Shown: one piece after another, positions 1-9,095 of the stretch
Layout of the letters: the number at the start of each line of letters is the position of its first letter
How positions within the stretch are numbered: position 1 is the stretch's first letter
DNA from: an uncultured Bacilli bacterium
Lineage (GTDB): Bacteria; Bacillota_I; Bacilli_A; RF39; UBA660
NCBI GenBank assembly: GCA_934120265.1
Contig: CAKOTU010000006.1
Location: 1 to 56,456, forward strand
Direction: 5' to 3'
DNA: 56,456 bases
The notes under the pieces: model-generated
Told to the model about the DNA's origin: nothing
The model's database searches: none
The model's input: the letters and a program-made list of their open reading frames with translations, nothing else
Made by a program: the position numbers and the translations under genes

Positions 1-12
1 CAAAAAAGAGAA

Positions 13-909
13 ATGAGAAAAAATAAAAAAATGAACGAAGATACAAAAAGTTTACCATCAACGAGTATCAACTGGTATCCAGGTCATATGGCCAAAACCA
101 AGAGATTGATAAATGAAAGTATAGATGCAATTGATGTTGTATATGAAGTAGTTGATGCTAGAATACCATACTCAACTCGTGTTAGAAACCTAGATGTAAA
201 GGTTACTAATAAACCACGTATTTTAGTTTTTACAAAAATGGATTTATGTGATAAAGTAGAGACAGAGAAATGGATTAGATATTATGAATCTAAAGGTGAA
301 GAAATAGTATGTCTTGACTTGGAACATAATCCTAACTTAAAGCCATTGTTCAGTAAAACTAAAGAACTTATGAGTGAGACTAATCTAAAACGCGCAAATA
401 AAGGCATGAATGAAAAACGTGCTAGAGTATTAATTATTGGTGTTCCTAATGCTGGCAAATCAACACTAATTAATCGTTTGGTAGGAAAAAAAGCTGTTAA
501 TGTCGGTAATAAACCAGGAGTTACAAAGAATCTAAACTGGATTAGAATTAATGATGATGTTGAGCTTTTGGATACACCGGGTATCTTATGGCCTAAACTA
601 GAAGAAGAAACAGTAGCGTTTAATCTAGCGTGTTTTACAGCAATTAGGGAAGAAATATTACCAATATATGAAGTAATCGAATATTTCTTAAGAACTTTAC
701 AAAGATATTATCCAGAGAAATTAGAAAGTCGTTACGGTATAAAAGAGATAGATGAAGATATTATTAATACCTTAGATATCATAGGTAAAAAAAGAGGTTG
801 TCTTATTAAAGGCGGAGAAATAGATTATGATAAAGTAATTCAAGTTATAATGAGTGATATTAAAGATGGTTTAATTAAAAATATTACATTTGATAGATTT
901 GAGGAGTGA
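13..909 (+). CDS. rbgA: Ribosome biogenesis GTPase RbgA/YlqF
   Basis: Circularly permuted GTPase that promotes late maturation of the 50S subunit. The permuted order is visible: the G4-like motif TKMD (residues 74-77) comes before the P-loop GVPNAGKS (143-150) and the G3 motif DTPG (187-190). The N-terminal WYPGHMAK block (21-28) is the family signature. The length of 298 aa is slightly above usual because of about 15 extra N-terminal residues; an internal ATG at 31 is an alternative start and neither has a strong ribosome site. The gene begins at the window edge, so upstream context is unseen. It is followed closely by mrnC and rlmB, all RNA or ribosome maturation functions. Confidence 0.93.
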   Translation: MRKNKKMNEDTKSLPSTSINWYPGHMAKTKRLINESIDAIDVVYEVVDARIPYSTRVRNLDVKVTNKPRILVFTKMDLCDKVETEKWIRYYESKGEEIVCLDLEHNPNLKPLFSKTKELMSETNLKRANKGMNEKRARVLIIGVPNAGKSTLINRLVGKKAVNVGNKPGVTKNLNWIRINDDVELLDTPGILWPKLEEETVAFNLACFTAIREEILPIYEVIEYFLRTLQRYYPEKLESRYGIKEIDEDIINTLDIIGKKRGCLIKGGEIDYDKVIQVIMSDIKDGLIKNITFDRFEE

Positions 910-913
910 GTTT

Positions 914-1282
914 ATGGATAATTTAAATTCTTTAGCGCTTGCGTATATTGGTGATGCTATATATGAAGTTTATATAAGAGAGTATTTGCTTTCTAAGGGG
1001 ATATGCAAGGTAAATGATTTGCAAAAAGAAGCAATAAAATACGTGAGTGCTAAGGCGCAATTTAATTACTTATCCAAAATGATAGATGAACATTTCTTTA
1101 CTGATGAAGAGTTAAATGTTATTTTTAGAGCTCGTAATCATAAAGTTGATCATAGACCAAAAAACTGTGATATTTCAACTTATAAATATGCAACAGGATT
1201 AGAAGCAGTTATTGGACATTTATATTTAAAAAAAGATAATAAAAGAATAGAAGAGATAATGAATTATATAAAGGAGAATTAA
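914..1282 (+). CDS. mrnC: Mini-ribonuclease III
   Basis: RNase III-like catalytic domain without a dsRNA-binding domain; the family matures 23S rRNA ends in Firmicutes. The N-terminal stretch LALAYIGDAIYEVYIR matches the RNase III signature helix, with the acidic metal-binding residues in GDAIYE. I start at the ATG at 914 because GAGGAG (901-906) lies at the right distance; a longer frame from 890 would overlap rbgA without a ribosome site. The product is 122 aa, typical for MrnC. The next gene, rlmB, starts two bases after the stop, as in the B. subtilis mrnC-rlmB order. Confidence 0.9.
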   Translation: MDNLNSLALAYIGDAIYEVYIREYLLSKGICKVNDLQKEAIKYVSAKAQFNYLSKMIDEHFFTDEELNVIFRARNHKVDHRPKNCDISTYKYATGLEAVIGHLYLKKDNKRIEEIMNYIKEN

Positions 1283-1283
1283 T

Positions 1284-1979
1284 ATGTTTATATATGGTAA
1301 AAATGTTATTAATGAAGTTTTAAAAAATGAACGTCATATTAAAGAAGCAATCTTATATAAAAAGTTTTCAGATAATGAAGTTATTGATAAATTAAATAAA
1401 AAACGTGTTCCAATCAAGTATGTAGAAAAATATGAACTTGATAGATTAGTTGATGGAAATCATCAAGGAATTATTTTTAAAGTAGATGATTATAAATATG
1501 TTGATATTGATTCATTACTCGTGAAAGAAAATCCATTACTTGTGATTCTTGATCATTTAGAAGATCCACATAATTTTGGGGCAATCATTAGAACTTGTGA
1601 AGCTGCTGGAGTAGATGGAATTATTATTCCTAAAAATAGAACAGTAGAAGTAAATAGTACTGTTATGCGTACAAGCGTTGGAGCTTTAGATAATGTTAAA
1701 ATTGCTCAAGTTACTAATTTAAAGAATACTATAAATTATCTAAAAAAACAGGGCTTTTGGATTGTTGGAACAGATATGGATGGTACTGATTATACTAAGA
1801 TTGATTATACTGGGAAAATGGCTATAGTAACTGGTAGTGAAGGATTTGGTATGAGTAGAATAGTTAGGGAGTCATGTGATTTTATAGCTACTATTCCAAT
1901 GAAAGGAAAAGTTAATAGTTTAAATGCATCAGTCGCAACCGCAATTGTTATATATGAAGCTATTAAAGGTAGAAACTAA
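1284..1979 (+). CDS. rlmB: 23S rRNA 2'-O-methyltransferase, TrmH/SpoU family (RlmB-like)
   Basis: SPOUT-class methyltransferase that uses SAM to methylate a guanosine 2'-O in rRNA. The N-terminal about 75 residues form the SpoU substrate-binding domain (starts MFIYGKNVINEVL). The catalytic trefoil-knot domain shows the family motifs LDHLEDPHNFGAIIRT, the central TGSEGFGMS and the C-terminal NSLNASVATAI. The 231-aa length fits RlmB. A strong AAGGAG site precedes the ATG. The stop codon overlaps the next start (TAATG), which indicates translational coupling with the sigma factor. The exact target base cannot be told from sequence; family assignment is secure. Confidence 0.9.
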   Translation: MFIYGKNVINEVLKNERHIKEAILYKKFSDNEVIDKLNKKRVPIKYVEKYELDRLVDGNHQGIIFKVDDYKYVDIDSLLVKENPLLVILDHLEDPHNFGAIIRTCEAAGVDGIIIPKNRTVEVNSTVMRTSVGALDNVKIAQVTNLKNTINYLKKQGFWIVGTDMDGTDYTKIDYTGKMAIVTGSEGFGMSRIVRESCDFIATIPMKGKVNSLNASVATAIVIYEAIKGRN

Positions 1980-2587
1980 TGGACTATAGAGACTTTAACG
2001 ATTATGAATTATTAACATATATAAGTGAAAGAAATGAAGAGGCAAGTGAAGTATTATTTGAAAAATATCGTCCTTTAATAATTACAACCGCAACTCGTTT
2101 ATTTGGCTATTGTAAGAATACTGGTCTTGAATTAAATGATTTGATTCAAGAAGGTATGTTAGGACTCAACCTAGCTATGAATTCTTTTGATGAAGAAAGA
2201 GATGCTAGCTTTTATACGTATGCTAAAATGTGTATCGAAAGAAAAATAATAACCCAAATAGTCGCATCTAGAAGATTAAAACACAAAGTTTTAAACGATT
2301 CATTATCTTTGGAAAGTACAGATGAAAATAATACTGATTATGTTTTTGATAAAAGTTTAACTGATAATAGTTATAATCCTGAGGAAATACTTTTTAATAC
2401 AGAAGATGAGAAAGATTTAGTAAAGGAAGTTAGTAAAGTATTAACTGATTTTGAAGTACAAGTATTTGAATTAAAAATAAATGGTTTTGACTATAAAGAA
2501 ATAGCTGAAATTTTGGATAAAGATATTAAAGCAATCGATAATGCTTTACAAAGAATAAAGTTTAAAATAAAAAAAATGACAGATTAA
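1979..2587 (+). CDS. sigH: SigH-like sigma-70 family factor
   Basis: RNA polymerase sigma factor of 202 aa with region 2 in the N-terminal half (LFEKYRPLI, then the core-binding block DLIQEGMLGLNLAM and YAKMCIERKI) and region 4 at the C-terminus (helix-turn-helix around YKEIAEILDKDIKAIDNAL). In B. subtilis the order mrnC-rlmB-yacP-sigH encodes the sporulation/competence factor sigma-H; the same order minus yacP is seen here, which supports SigH over an ECF factor. The start overlaps the rlmB stop. Its regulon cannot be inferred from this window. Confidence 0.82.
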   Translation: MDYRDFNDYELLTYISERNEEASEVLFEKYRPLIITTATRLFGYCKNTGLELNDLIQEGMLGLNLAMNSFDEERDASFYTYAKMCIERKIITQIVASRRLKHKVLNDSLSLESTDENNTDYVFDKSLTDNSYNPEEILFNTEDEKDLVKEVSKVLTDFEVQVFELKINGFDYKEIAEILDKDIKAIDNALQRIKFKIKKMTD

Positions 2588-2588
2588 A

Positions 2589-3377
2589 ATGAAAAAAATA
2601 AAAGAATATGCTCGTGTTTTACTTTATCCTATATTATTAATTTTAATAGAGTTTTCTTTAATCTTTGTGTTTACCATTATCTTTAATTTAAATACCAATT
2701 TAGAAGTTGGAACGGTATTATATCAGGAAAAATTAAATCTTTTTCTATCAAATTATAAACTATTAATCGTAATAATTACATCATTTATTTTGGTCCCATT
2801 ATTATTAAAAAAAGTAAAAATAAATATAAAGGGTATTGCAAATAATAATTTAATAATTTATATTATGTTAGGCGTTTGTCTTAGCCTTAGCTATAATTTG
2901 TTGTTATGTGGTATAAATAAAATAAGTTATTTTACAAACCTGTATGACCATGTAAATAAAAATATTTTTGTTGCGTTATTAACAACTGGTATTTTAGGGC
3001 CTATATTAGAAGAGTTAATATTCAGAGGCGTCGTCTATGAAAAGTTAAAAACATTTAATAAAAAATCAACTTCAATGTTTATTACAGGTGTGTTATTTGG
3101 ATTATTTCATGGAAATATCATACAATTTGTTTATGCCTTTTTATTAAATTTTGTTTTAGTAAAAAGCTATGAAAAAGAAAATAGTATTTTAGCTCCAATA
3201 TTAATTCATATTTGTTCTAATGGTGTAACAACCCTTCTTTTAAATTCTATTATTCAAATTAATATATTTTCAACTATTATGCTATTTTTAATTTTTTTAA
3301 TAGTTTTAATAATTTCGTTAAAAATTTTGTATAAAGAAAATAATAGTAGTTATGATAATAATGTCAATGAATGTTGA
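2589..3377 (+). CDS. CPBP family intramembrane metalloprotease
   Basis: Polytopic membrane protein of 262 aa with about 7-8 hydrophobic segments. The conserved catalytic motif EELIFRG lies near residues 139-145, followed by the histidine-containing block FGLFHGN and a C-terminal HICSNG; together these are the Abi/CAAX (CPBP) glutamic-type protease motifs. Members process prenylated proteins or serve in bacteriocin self-immunity; no bacteriocin gene is visible nearby, so the substrate is unknown. It begins two bases after the sigma factor gene and is likely its operon partner, ended by the hairpin at 3385. Confidence 0.8.
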   Translation: MKKIKEYARVLLYPILLILIEFSLIFVFTIIFNLNTNLEVGTVLYQEKLNLFLSNYKLLIVIITSFILVPLLLKKVKINIKGIANNNLIIYIMLGVCLSLSYNLLLCGINKISYFTNLYDHVNKNIFVALLTTGILGPILEELIFRGVVYEKLKTFNKKSTSMFITGVLFGLFHGNIIQFVYAFLLNFVLVKSYEKENSILAPILIHICSNGVTTLLLNSIIQINIFSTIMLFLIFLIVLIISLKILYKENNSSYDNNVNEC

Positions 3378-3384
3378 CGATAGA

Positions 3385-3415
3385 AGAACTAAACTTGTTT
3401 TAGTTCTTTTGTTTT
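3385..3415 (+). terminator. Intrinsic terminator after the CPBP gene
   Basis: Perfect 9-bp stem AGAACTAAA/TTTAGTTCT with loop CTTG followed by a T-rich tract. It separates the rlmB-sigH-CPBP unit from dacA. Confidence 0.85.
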
Positions 3416-3423
3416 GTTATAAT
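3395..3423 (+). promoter_or_regulatory. Sigma-A type promoter for the carboxypeptidase gene
   Basis: TTGTTT and TATAAT separated by 17 bp. The -35 lies inside the upstream terminator stem, a compact arrangement seen repeatedly in this window. Confidence 0.6.
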
Positions 3424-3441
3424 GTTAATGGTAGGTGACGT

Positions 3442-4641
3442 ATGAAAAAATTTTTATCATTAATAATATGTTTTTTTGTTGGAATATTAAATGTAGGCGC
3501 ATTAGAACTAAATTTATACAGTAATAATGCTGTTATATACAACTATGATTTGAATCAAGCTATTTATGAAAAAAATGCCGATGAAGTTATATCAATTGGA
3601 AGCATGACTAAAATTATGAGTGCTATTGTTTTAATTGAAAATATTGATGATTTTGATACTACAGTTGTTTTAAACAAAAATCATTTTAGTAAACTTGTAG
3701 AAAAGCAGGCTTCTTTAGCGGGCTTCTATGTAGGAGAAAAAGTTACATATCGTGATTTAATTTATGGAATACTGCTTCCTAGTGGAGCCGAAGCGGTTCA
3801 AACTCTTGCTATAGAAGTGTTTGGAAGTAATGATAAACTAGTCGAAAAAATGAATGAAAAAGCGTTAGAATTAAATTTAATCAATACACATTTTGTTAAT
3901 CCATTTGGCTTAGATGCCGATGGTCATTATTCAACCGTAAAAGAAGTAGCAACTATTTTAAAATATGCTTTAAAAAATGATTTTTTTAAGGAAGTTTATA
4001 CATCAAGAAGGTATCTTACTAGTGATACTAAAATTACACTATATAGTACTATTGTATCACCTTTAAAAACAATTAATAATAACGCTACCTTTATAAAAGG
4101 AAGCAAAACCGGATTTACATATGATGCAGGTAGATGCCTTGCCAGTATAGCTTATGATGAAAATAATAATATAAATTATATGATGATAACTGCAAAAGCA
4201 CCAAATGTTAGAACATATCCAGTAATTGACGCTATAAATGCTTATGAAAAGGTATTTGACTCATTCACTAAAAAGGACTTATATAAAAGTGGAGATACAG
4301 TGGCTACTGTTAAAACTAAATATGCCAAAGAAAAAAATGTGGATATTGTGGTCCATGAAGATATTGAGCTCTTTTATGAGATAGATAATTTTGATGAATC
4401 AAAACTAACATATAAAGTAGATGCTCCAAAGAAAATAACAAAATTATTATCATCCTCACAAAAGATTGGTACTTTGCATGTTTACTATGATGGTGATGAA
4501 ATAAAGACGGCTACATTGTTTTTAAAAAATGATATGCATTTTTCATTTTTACGTTTCTTTACAAACATTATATTACCATTTAGTTTGTTAGCGTTAATTG
4601 TTGTAATTGCTTTAAAAATACCTAAGATTATTAGAAAATAA
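3442..4641 (+). CDS. dacA: D-alanyl-D-alanine carboxypeptidase (S11 penicillin-binding protein)
   Basis: Serine DD-carboxypeptidase that trims the terminal D-Ala of peptidoglycan stem peptides outside the membrane. A signal peptide covers residues 1-20. The S-x-x-K active site is SMTK with Ser54/Lys57, and the KTG triad starts at Lys222. The second motif, normally S-x-N, reads SGA at 114-116, so the Asn is replaced. After the catalytic domain there is a beta-rich region and a C-terminal membrane segment (about residues 375-393) that anchors the protein. Ribosome site AGGTGA (3432-3437). It is followed by cell-wall ligase genes. Confidence 0.87.
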   Translation: MKKFLSLIICFFVGILNVGALELNLYSNNAVIYNYDLNQAIYEKNADEVISIGSMTKIMSAIVLIENIDDFDTTVVLNKNHFSKLVEKQASLAGFYVGEKVTYRDLIYGILLPSGAEAVQTLAIEVFGSNDKLVEKMNEKALELNLINTHFVNPFGLDADGHYSTVKEVATILKYALKNDFFKEVYTSRRYLTSDTKITLYSTIVSPLKTINNNATFIKGSKTGFTYDAGRCLASIAYDENNNINYMMITAKAPNVRTYPVIDAINAYEKVFDSFTKKDLYKSGDTVATVKTKYAKEKNVDIVVHEDIELFYEIDNFDESKLTYKVDAPKKITKLLSSSQKIGTLHVYYDGDEIKTATLFLKNDMHFSFLRFFTNIILPFSLLALIVVIALKIPKIIRK

Positions 4642-4677
4642 TTATGTATATGTGGTATAATAATCATAGGTGAAATT

Positions 4678-5412
4678 ATGATAAAAAAAATAAAAGATAT
4701 AGATATTAATTATATAGATTATGGTGAAGGTAAAGATACTATTGTTTTATTACATGGTTGGGGACAAAATATTGAAATGATGAAACCAATTGGTGATAGA
4801 TTAAAAAACAATTTTAGAATTATTATAGTAGATTTACCTGGATTTGGGTTAAGTGAAGAACCAAAAGAAGTATGGAGTGTATATGATTATGCGGATGCTA
4901 TAAAAGAGTTATTAACCGCTCTTGAAGTTTCTAATCCAATTATGATAGGGCATTCCTTTGGAGGAAAAATTAGTCTAGTTTATGCAAGCAAGTATAAGGT
5001 AAAAAAAGTTGTAACATTTGGTAGTCCTTTTAAAAAGGAAATACCTAAGTTATCACTTAAAACAAAAGTATTAAAAACATTAAAAAAAGTACCAGGAATT
5101 AATAAATTAGAGGATTTTGCTAAAAAACATATCGGTTCTACAGATTATAAAAACGCTAGTAAAAGAATGCGTGAGATTTTAGTTGATACTGTTAATCTTA
5201 GTATCGAAGACGAAGTAACTAAAATCAAATGTCCTACATTATTGATTTGGGGAGCCAATGATCAAGCTGTATCGATAGATGATGCCAAAGAATTAGAAAA
5301 ATTAATTCCTGATTGTGGTTTAGTTGAATATGAAGGATGTACACATTATGCATATTTAGAAAGACTAGATCAAACAATAAATATATTAAATAATTTTTTA
5401 AGAGGTGAGTAA
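4678..5412 (+). CDS. Alpha/beta hydrolase
   Basis: Cytoplasmic alpha/beta-hydrolase-fold enzyme of 244 aa. Visible are the oxyanion-loop motif LLHGWGQN, the nucleophile elbow GHSFGGK (catalytic Ser), an acidic residue in the segment LLIWGANDQAV, and a C-terminal catalytic His in CTHYAYLE. The substrate is not predictable from these motifs. A TATAAT box at 4656-4661 suggests its own promoter. The last 8 codons lie against the MurF-like gene, whose start is one base past this stop, so the two are probably co-expressed. Confidence 0.85.
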   Translation: MIKKIKDIDINYIDYGEGKDTIVLLHGWGQNIEMMKPIGDRLKNNFRIIIVDLPGFGLSEEPKEVWSVYDYADAIKELLTALEVSNPIMIGHSFGGKISLVYASKYKVKKVVTFGSPFKKEIPKLSLKTKVLKTLKKVPGINKLEDFAKKHIGSTDYKNASKRMREILVDTVNLSIEDEVTKIKCPTLLIWGANDQAVSIDDAKELEKLIPDCGLVEYEGCTHYAYLERLDQTINILNNFLRGE

Positions 5413-5413
5413 G

Positions 5414-7003
5414 ATGAACTGGTTTTTATTGAGTTTACTATTATTCTTGTTTTATGGAATATTAAAAACAAAAAAAGTTCTACAGATTTTACAACAAAAT
5501 TGGTATAACGATGGTAATAGGTATTTAAAATGGATAAGTAAAAATAAAAGAAAAGTTTTCATGAATTTTGATATGCTTTTTCCTGTATTTTTATTAGGAA
5601 TAATTATCCCAGTTAAATATTCTTTAATCTTATTTATTATATTTTATATGGTAGCGTTCTTTATTTTTGATAAAGAAAAGCAAAAAGAACAAGTAAAATT
5701 AAAGCTTGCAGTAACAGCTCGTATAAAAAGATTAATATTAACTTCAACCCTTATTTATGGCATAATAATAACAATAATGTGTTTAACATTTAATGAAAAA
5801 TATATTTGGTTATATTATTTAATTTTAGGTTTTATAATGTACTTTGAATATTTATACATATATATTGTTAACATCATAAATAAGCCTATTGAAAAGTGTG
5901 TTTTTCTTCATTATAAAAAACAAGCTTTAAAAAAATTAAAGAATATGAGTAATATGGATGTTATTGGTATAACTGGTAGTTATGGAAAAACAAGTAGTAA
6001 AAATATTTTAAGCGATATTTTAAATATTAAATATAATGCATTCCCAACACCTAAAAATTTTAATACTACATATGGAATGATAAACGCTATTAATAATTAT
6101 TTAGACAAATTTAACGACTTGTTTATTGCTGAAATGGGTGCGTTTAAGTGTGGTGAGATAAAAGAAATATGTGATTTATTACATCCTAAATATGGTATTT
6201 TAACTAGAATTGGTACAGCTCATTTAGAAAGTTTTGGAAGTCGTGAAAATATTCAAAAAGGTAAATTTGAACTAATTGAATCATTGCCTAGTGATGGAGT
6301 TGGAATACTAAACGGTGATGATGAATATCAACTAAATTATAAATTAAAAAATAAAGTAAAAATAATTTGGATTGGTATTGATAATAAAGATGTTGATATT
6401 TACGCTGATAATATTAAACTATCTAATACCGGTACTACTTTTGATGTACATTTTAAGGGTGATAAGAAGAAATATCATTTTGAAACAAAGTTGCTTGGTA
6501 AAGCTAATATATATAATATTTTAGCAGGTATAGCTTTAGGTGATTATCTAAAGATAAGTAAAGAAGACTTAATTCGAGGAGTTAAGAAAGTAAATTCTAT
6601 TGAGCATAGATTAGAATTAAAGAAAATGGGTAACATAAATATAATAGATGATGCCTACAATTCTAATCCAGTAGGATCTAAAATGGCAATAGATGTGTTA
6701 GGTTTAATGCCTGGTAAAAAGATTATTGTTACACCTGGTATGATTGAACTTGGCAGTGAGCAGTATAATTTAAATTTTGAATTTGGTCGTGAGATTGCTA
6801 AAGTATGCGATGAAGTAATATTGATAGGTAAAGAACAAACAAAACCTATCTATGACGGACTATTAAAAGAAAAATACGATATAAAGCATGTACATATATT
6901 AAATGATGTAAAGAAAGCTTTTCCTTTAATAAATAGTTTAAGCGAAGGAGAAACTTATGCTTTATTAGAAAATGATTTACCTGATATATTTAACGAAAAA
7001 TAG
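5414..7003 (+). CDS. murF: Membrane-anchored MurF-like ligase (UDP-MurNAc-tripeptide--D-Ala-D-Ala ligase)
   Basis: Mur ligase that would join D-Ala-D-Ala to the UDP-MurNAc-tripeptide, the last cytoplasmic precursor step. The ATP-binding motif GITGSYGKTSSKN is at about residues 185-197, followed by the central Mur domain (FIAEMGAFKCGEI, ITRIGTAHLESFG) and the C-terminal domain with DDAYNSNPVGS. Unlike classical MurF it has about 180 N-terminal residues containing several membrane segments. I start at the ATG at 5414, six bases after GAGGTG, rather than the GTG at 5405 which lies in that ribosome site. The adjacent ddl makes its D-Ala-D-Ala substrate, which strongly supports the assignment. Confidence 0.85.
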   Translation: MNWFLLSLLLFLFYGILKTKKVLQILQQNWYNDGNRYLKWISKNKRKVFMNFDMLFPVFLLGIIIPVKYSLILFIIFYMVAFFIFDKEKQKEQVKLKLAVTARIKRLILTSTLIYGIIITIMCLTFNEKYIWLYYLILGFIMYFEYLYIYIVNIINKPIEKCVFLHYKKQALKKLKNMSNMDVIGITGSYGKTSSKNILSDILNIKYNAFPTPKNFNTTYGMINAINNYLDKFNDLFIAEMGAFKCGEIKEICDLLHPKYGILTRIGTAHLESFGSRENIQKGKFELIESLPSDGVGILNGDDEYQLNYKLKNKVKIIWIGIDNKDVDIYADNIKLSNTGTTFDVHFKGDKKKYHFETKLLGKANIYNILAGIALGDYLKISKEDLIRGVKKVNSIEHRLELKKMGNINIIDDAYNSNPVGSKMAIDVLGLMPGKKIIVTPGMIELGSEQYNLNFEFGREIAKVCDEVILIGKEQTKPIYDGLLKEKYDIKHVHILNDVKKAFPLINSLSEGETYALLENDLPDIFNEK

Positions 7004-7015
7004 GAGAGTGTTGTT

Positions 7016-8203
7016 ATGAAAATTAAAGTTGGAGTTATATTTGGAGGAGAAACAGTTGAACATGAAGTAAGTATTATTTCAGCTGTCCAAGCTATGAATC
7101 ATATGGATGATGAAAAATATGAAATTATCCCTATTTATATAGCAAAAGATCGTACTTGGTATACAGGTACGATGTTAAAAGAAATTGATATTTATAGAAA
7201 TTTTGATGATTTAAAAAGATATGCAAAAAGAGTTACTCTTTGTAAAAGAGATGGTGGCTTTTATTTAGTTAATACTAAAGGATTGTTTAGGAGAGATGTA
7301 GCAGAATTAGATATTGCTTTTCCTATTGTCCATGGTAATAATGCAGAGGATGGAACTCTACAAGGATATTTAAGTATGATTGGTATTCCTTACGTAGGAA
7401 GTAGTATTTTAGGAGCAGCTTTAGGTCAAGATAAAGTTGTTATGAAACAAGTCTTCAAAGATGCTAATCTTCCAGTTGTGCCTTACACATGGTTCTTCGA
7501 TTGTGATTACCTAGATGATGATAAAAAAATAAAGAAAAATATTAAAGAATTAGGATACCCAGTTATTGTAAAACCAGCCTCACTTGGTAGCAGTGTAGGA
7601 ATTAATGTTGTAAAAAAAGAAAGTGAAATAGATGATGCAATAACAGAGGCTATAAAATACGATACAAAAATAGTTGTTGAAAAGATGGTACCTAATATGG
7701 TTGAAGTAAACTGTAGTGTTTTAGGAAACTATGAGCATCAACAAACAAGTGAACTAGAAGAAGTAATGAGTGGGGAAGAATTCTTAACATATCGTGATAA
7801 GTATCTAGGAAATGCTAAAGGTGGAAAATCCAAAGGAATGGTTTCTACTAACAGAGTGATCCCAGCTCGTATCAAAGCTAGTACTAAAAAAGAAATAGAA
7901 GAGATATCAAAAGAAGCATTTAGAGCCTTAAACTTAAGCGGTGTATGTCGTATAGATTATCTAATTGATAAAAAAGAAAATAAAGTATATATCAATGAAC
8001 CAAATACCATCCCTGGGTCATTATCATTCTATCTTTGGGAACCTACTGGTAAAAAATATACTGAGTTACTAGATGATATGATTACAATTGCTATTAAAGA
8101 TTATAAAAATAGAAGTAAAAAAACATATTCATTTGAAACTAATATATTAAGTAATTTTAATGGTACAAAAGGTTTAAAAGGTATCAAAGGAAAATTAAAA
8201 TAG
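7016..8203 (+). CDS. ddl: D-alanine--D-alanine ligase
   Basis: ATP-grasp enzyme that makes the D-Ala-D-Ala dipeptide for peptidoglycan. The N-terminal motif VGVIFGGETVEHEVSI carries the conserved Glu and Ser; the central ATP-grasp domain shows VKPASLGSSVG and the omega-loop region; the C-terminal metal site is INEPNTIPGS. The chain of 395 aa is about 30 residues longer than typical, with a basic Gly/Lys-rich tail after DYKNRSKK that looks like an extension rather than a domain. GGAGAG precedes the ATG. It is the last gene of the wall unit, ended by the hairpin at 8197. Confidence 0.94.
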   Translation: MKIKVGVIFGGETVEHEVSIISAVQAMNHMDDEKYEIIPIYIAKDRTWYTGTMLKEIDIYRNFDDLKRYAKRVTLCKRDGGFYLVNTKGLFRRDVAELDIAFPIVHGNNAEDGTLQGYLSMIGIPYVGSSILGAALGQDKVVMKQVFKDANLPVVPYTWFFDCDYLDDDKKIKKNIKELGYPVIVKPASLGSSVGINVVKKESEIDDAITEAIKYDTKIVVEKMVPNMVEVNCSVLGNYEHQQTSELEEVMSGEEFLTYRDKYLGNAKGGKSKGMVSTNRVIPARIKASTKKEIEEISKEAFRALNLSGVCRIDYLIDKKENKVYINEPNTIPGSLSFYLWEPTGKKYTELLDDMITIAIKDYKNRSKKTYSFETNILSNFNGTKGLKGIKGKLK

Positions 8204-8224
8204 TAGCTATCTACTATTTTTTTT
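8197..8224 (+). terminator. Intrinsic terminator after ddl
   Basis: 10-bp stem AAAATAGTAG/CTACTATTTT with loop CTAT, followed by a T run. A TATAAT box at 8227-8232 just after it likely starts the next transcript. Confidence 0.88.
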
Positions 8225-8247
8225 GTTATAATAGATATGGTGATATT

Positions 8248-9090
8248 ATGATAGATAATGAAGTGAAGAAAATAGATAATAGTTTTTGTTTTTTTACTAT
8301 AGGCGATATAACTACGAAGGAGAATAGACTTGTAGATTTATTATTATCCTTATTTAATTATAATTATTATAGTATAGATAATATTGCAGGTAATTATAAT
8401 ACTTTAGAGCCATTATCTATTATAAATAAAGTTATAGGCTATGGTATTAAAAATATTGTGATAGATATTAAAACAGGATTTAGAATCAATGATGAAGAAG
8501 CTAAAAAATTAGCAAATGAGCTTTTAGAACTTTCAAGAAAATATGAAGTAAACACAACTTGTTTTATTACTAGTTTAAATTTATCATTAGGAACGTCATT
8601 CGGTAGAAACTTAGAAACAATAGAGATTGCTAATCTTTTAGAAGGAAAGGAATATTCATCTTTATTAAAATTAGCTATAAAAATAACTAGTTTTATGATT
8701 GATAAAGATTTATCTCTGGAAGAAAATCAAGCTTTGATTATTGAGTATATAAAAAGACAACATGAAACTTTAGCTTTTTCTAAAAAATTAAATATAGATA
8801 ATTTAGATTTAAAAAGTAGAGTATTTTCTATAAAAAGTTCCGACACAGGTTTTGTTAAAAACATAGATGTCTTTGAAATAGAAGATTTACTAAATAAATT
8901 AGGATCTGATGATCAACAAACGGGAATAGTATTTTCTAAACAAATAGGTGATTATGTTTTAGAAAATGAAGAATTAGCAAAAGTTTATTTAAATGAGAAA
9001 GATATTTTAGCAAGTGAAGTTTTAGATTGTTTTCAAATAGAACTTGAAATGGGTAAGGTAGATCCTTTGGTTAAAGAGATTGTGAGGTAG
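8248..9090 (+). CDS. Truncated, diverged thymidine/pyrimidine phosphorylase homologue
   Basis: At 280 aa this matches only the C-terminal two thirds of pyrimidine-nucleoside phosphorylases (usually about 430 aa). Aligning blocks are GDITTKENRL (family GDIT...), IVIDIKTG (VLDVK.G), FITSLNLSLG (ITDMNQPLG) and the C-terminal DTGFVKNIDVFEI and GIVFSKQIGDYV. The N-terminal alpha domain and the glycine-rich phosphate site with the SGRG signature are absent, and several active-site residues in the retained blocks are changed. The frame is open and well formed, so it looks like an exapted paralogue rather than a fresh pseudogene. It heads a unit with 9096 and 9691. Confidence 0.65.
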   Translation: MIDNEVKKIDNSFCFFTIGDITTKENRLVDLLLSLFNYNYYSIDNIAGNYNTLEPLSIINKVIGYGIKNIVIDIKTGFRINDEEAKKLANELLELSRKYEVNTTCFITSLNLSLGTSFGRNLETIEIANLLEGKEYSSLLKLAIKITSFMIDKDLSLEENQALIIEYIKRQHETLAFSKKLNIDNLDLKSRVFSIKSSDTGFVKNIDVFEIEDLLNKLGSDDQQTGIVFSKQIGDYVLENEELAKVYLNEKDILASEVLDCFQIELEMGKVDPLVKEIVR

Positions 9091-9095
9091 TATTT

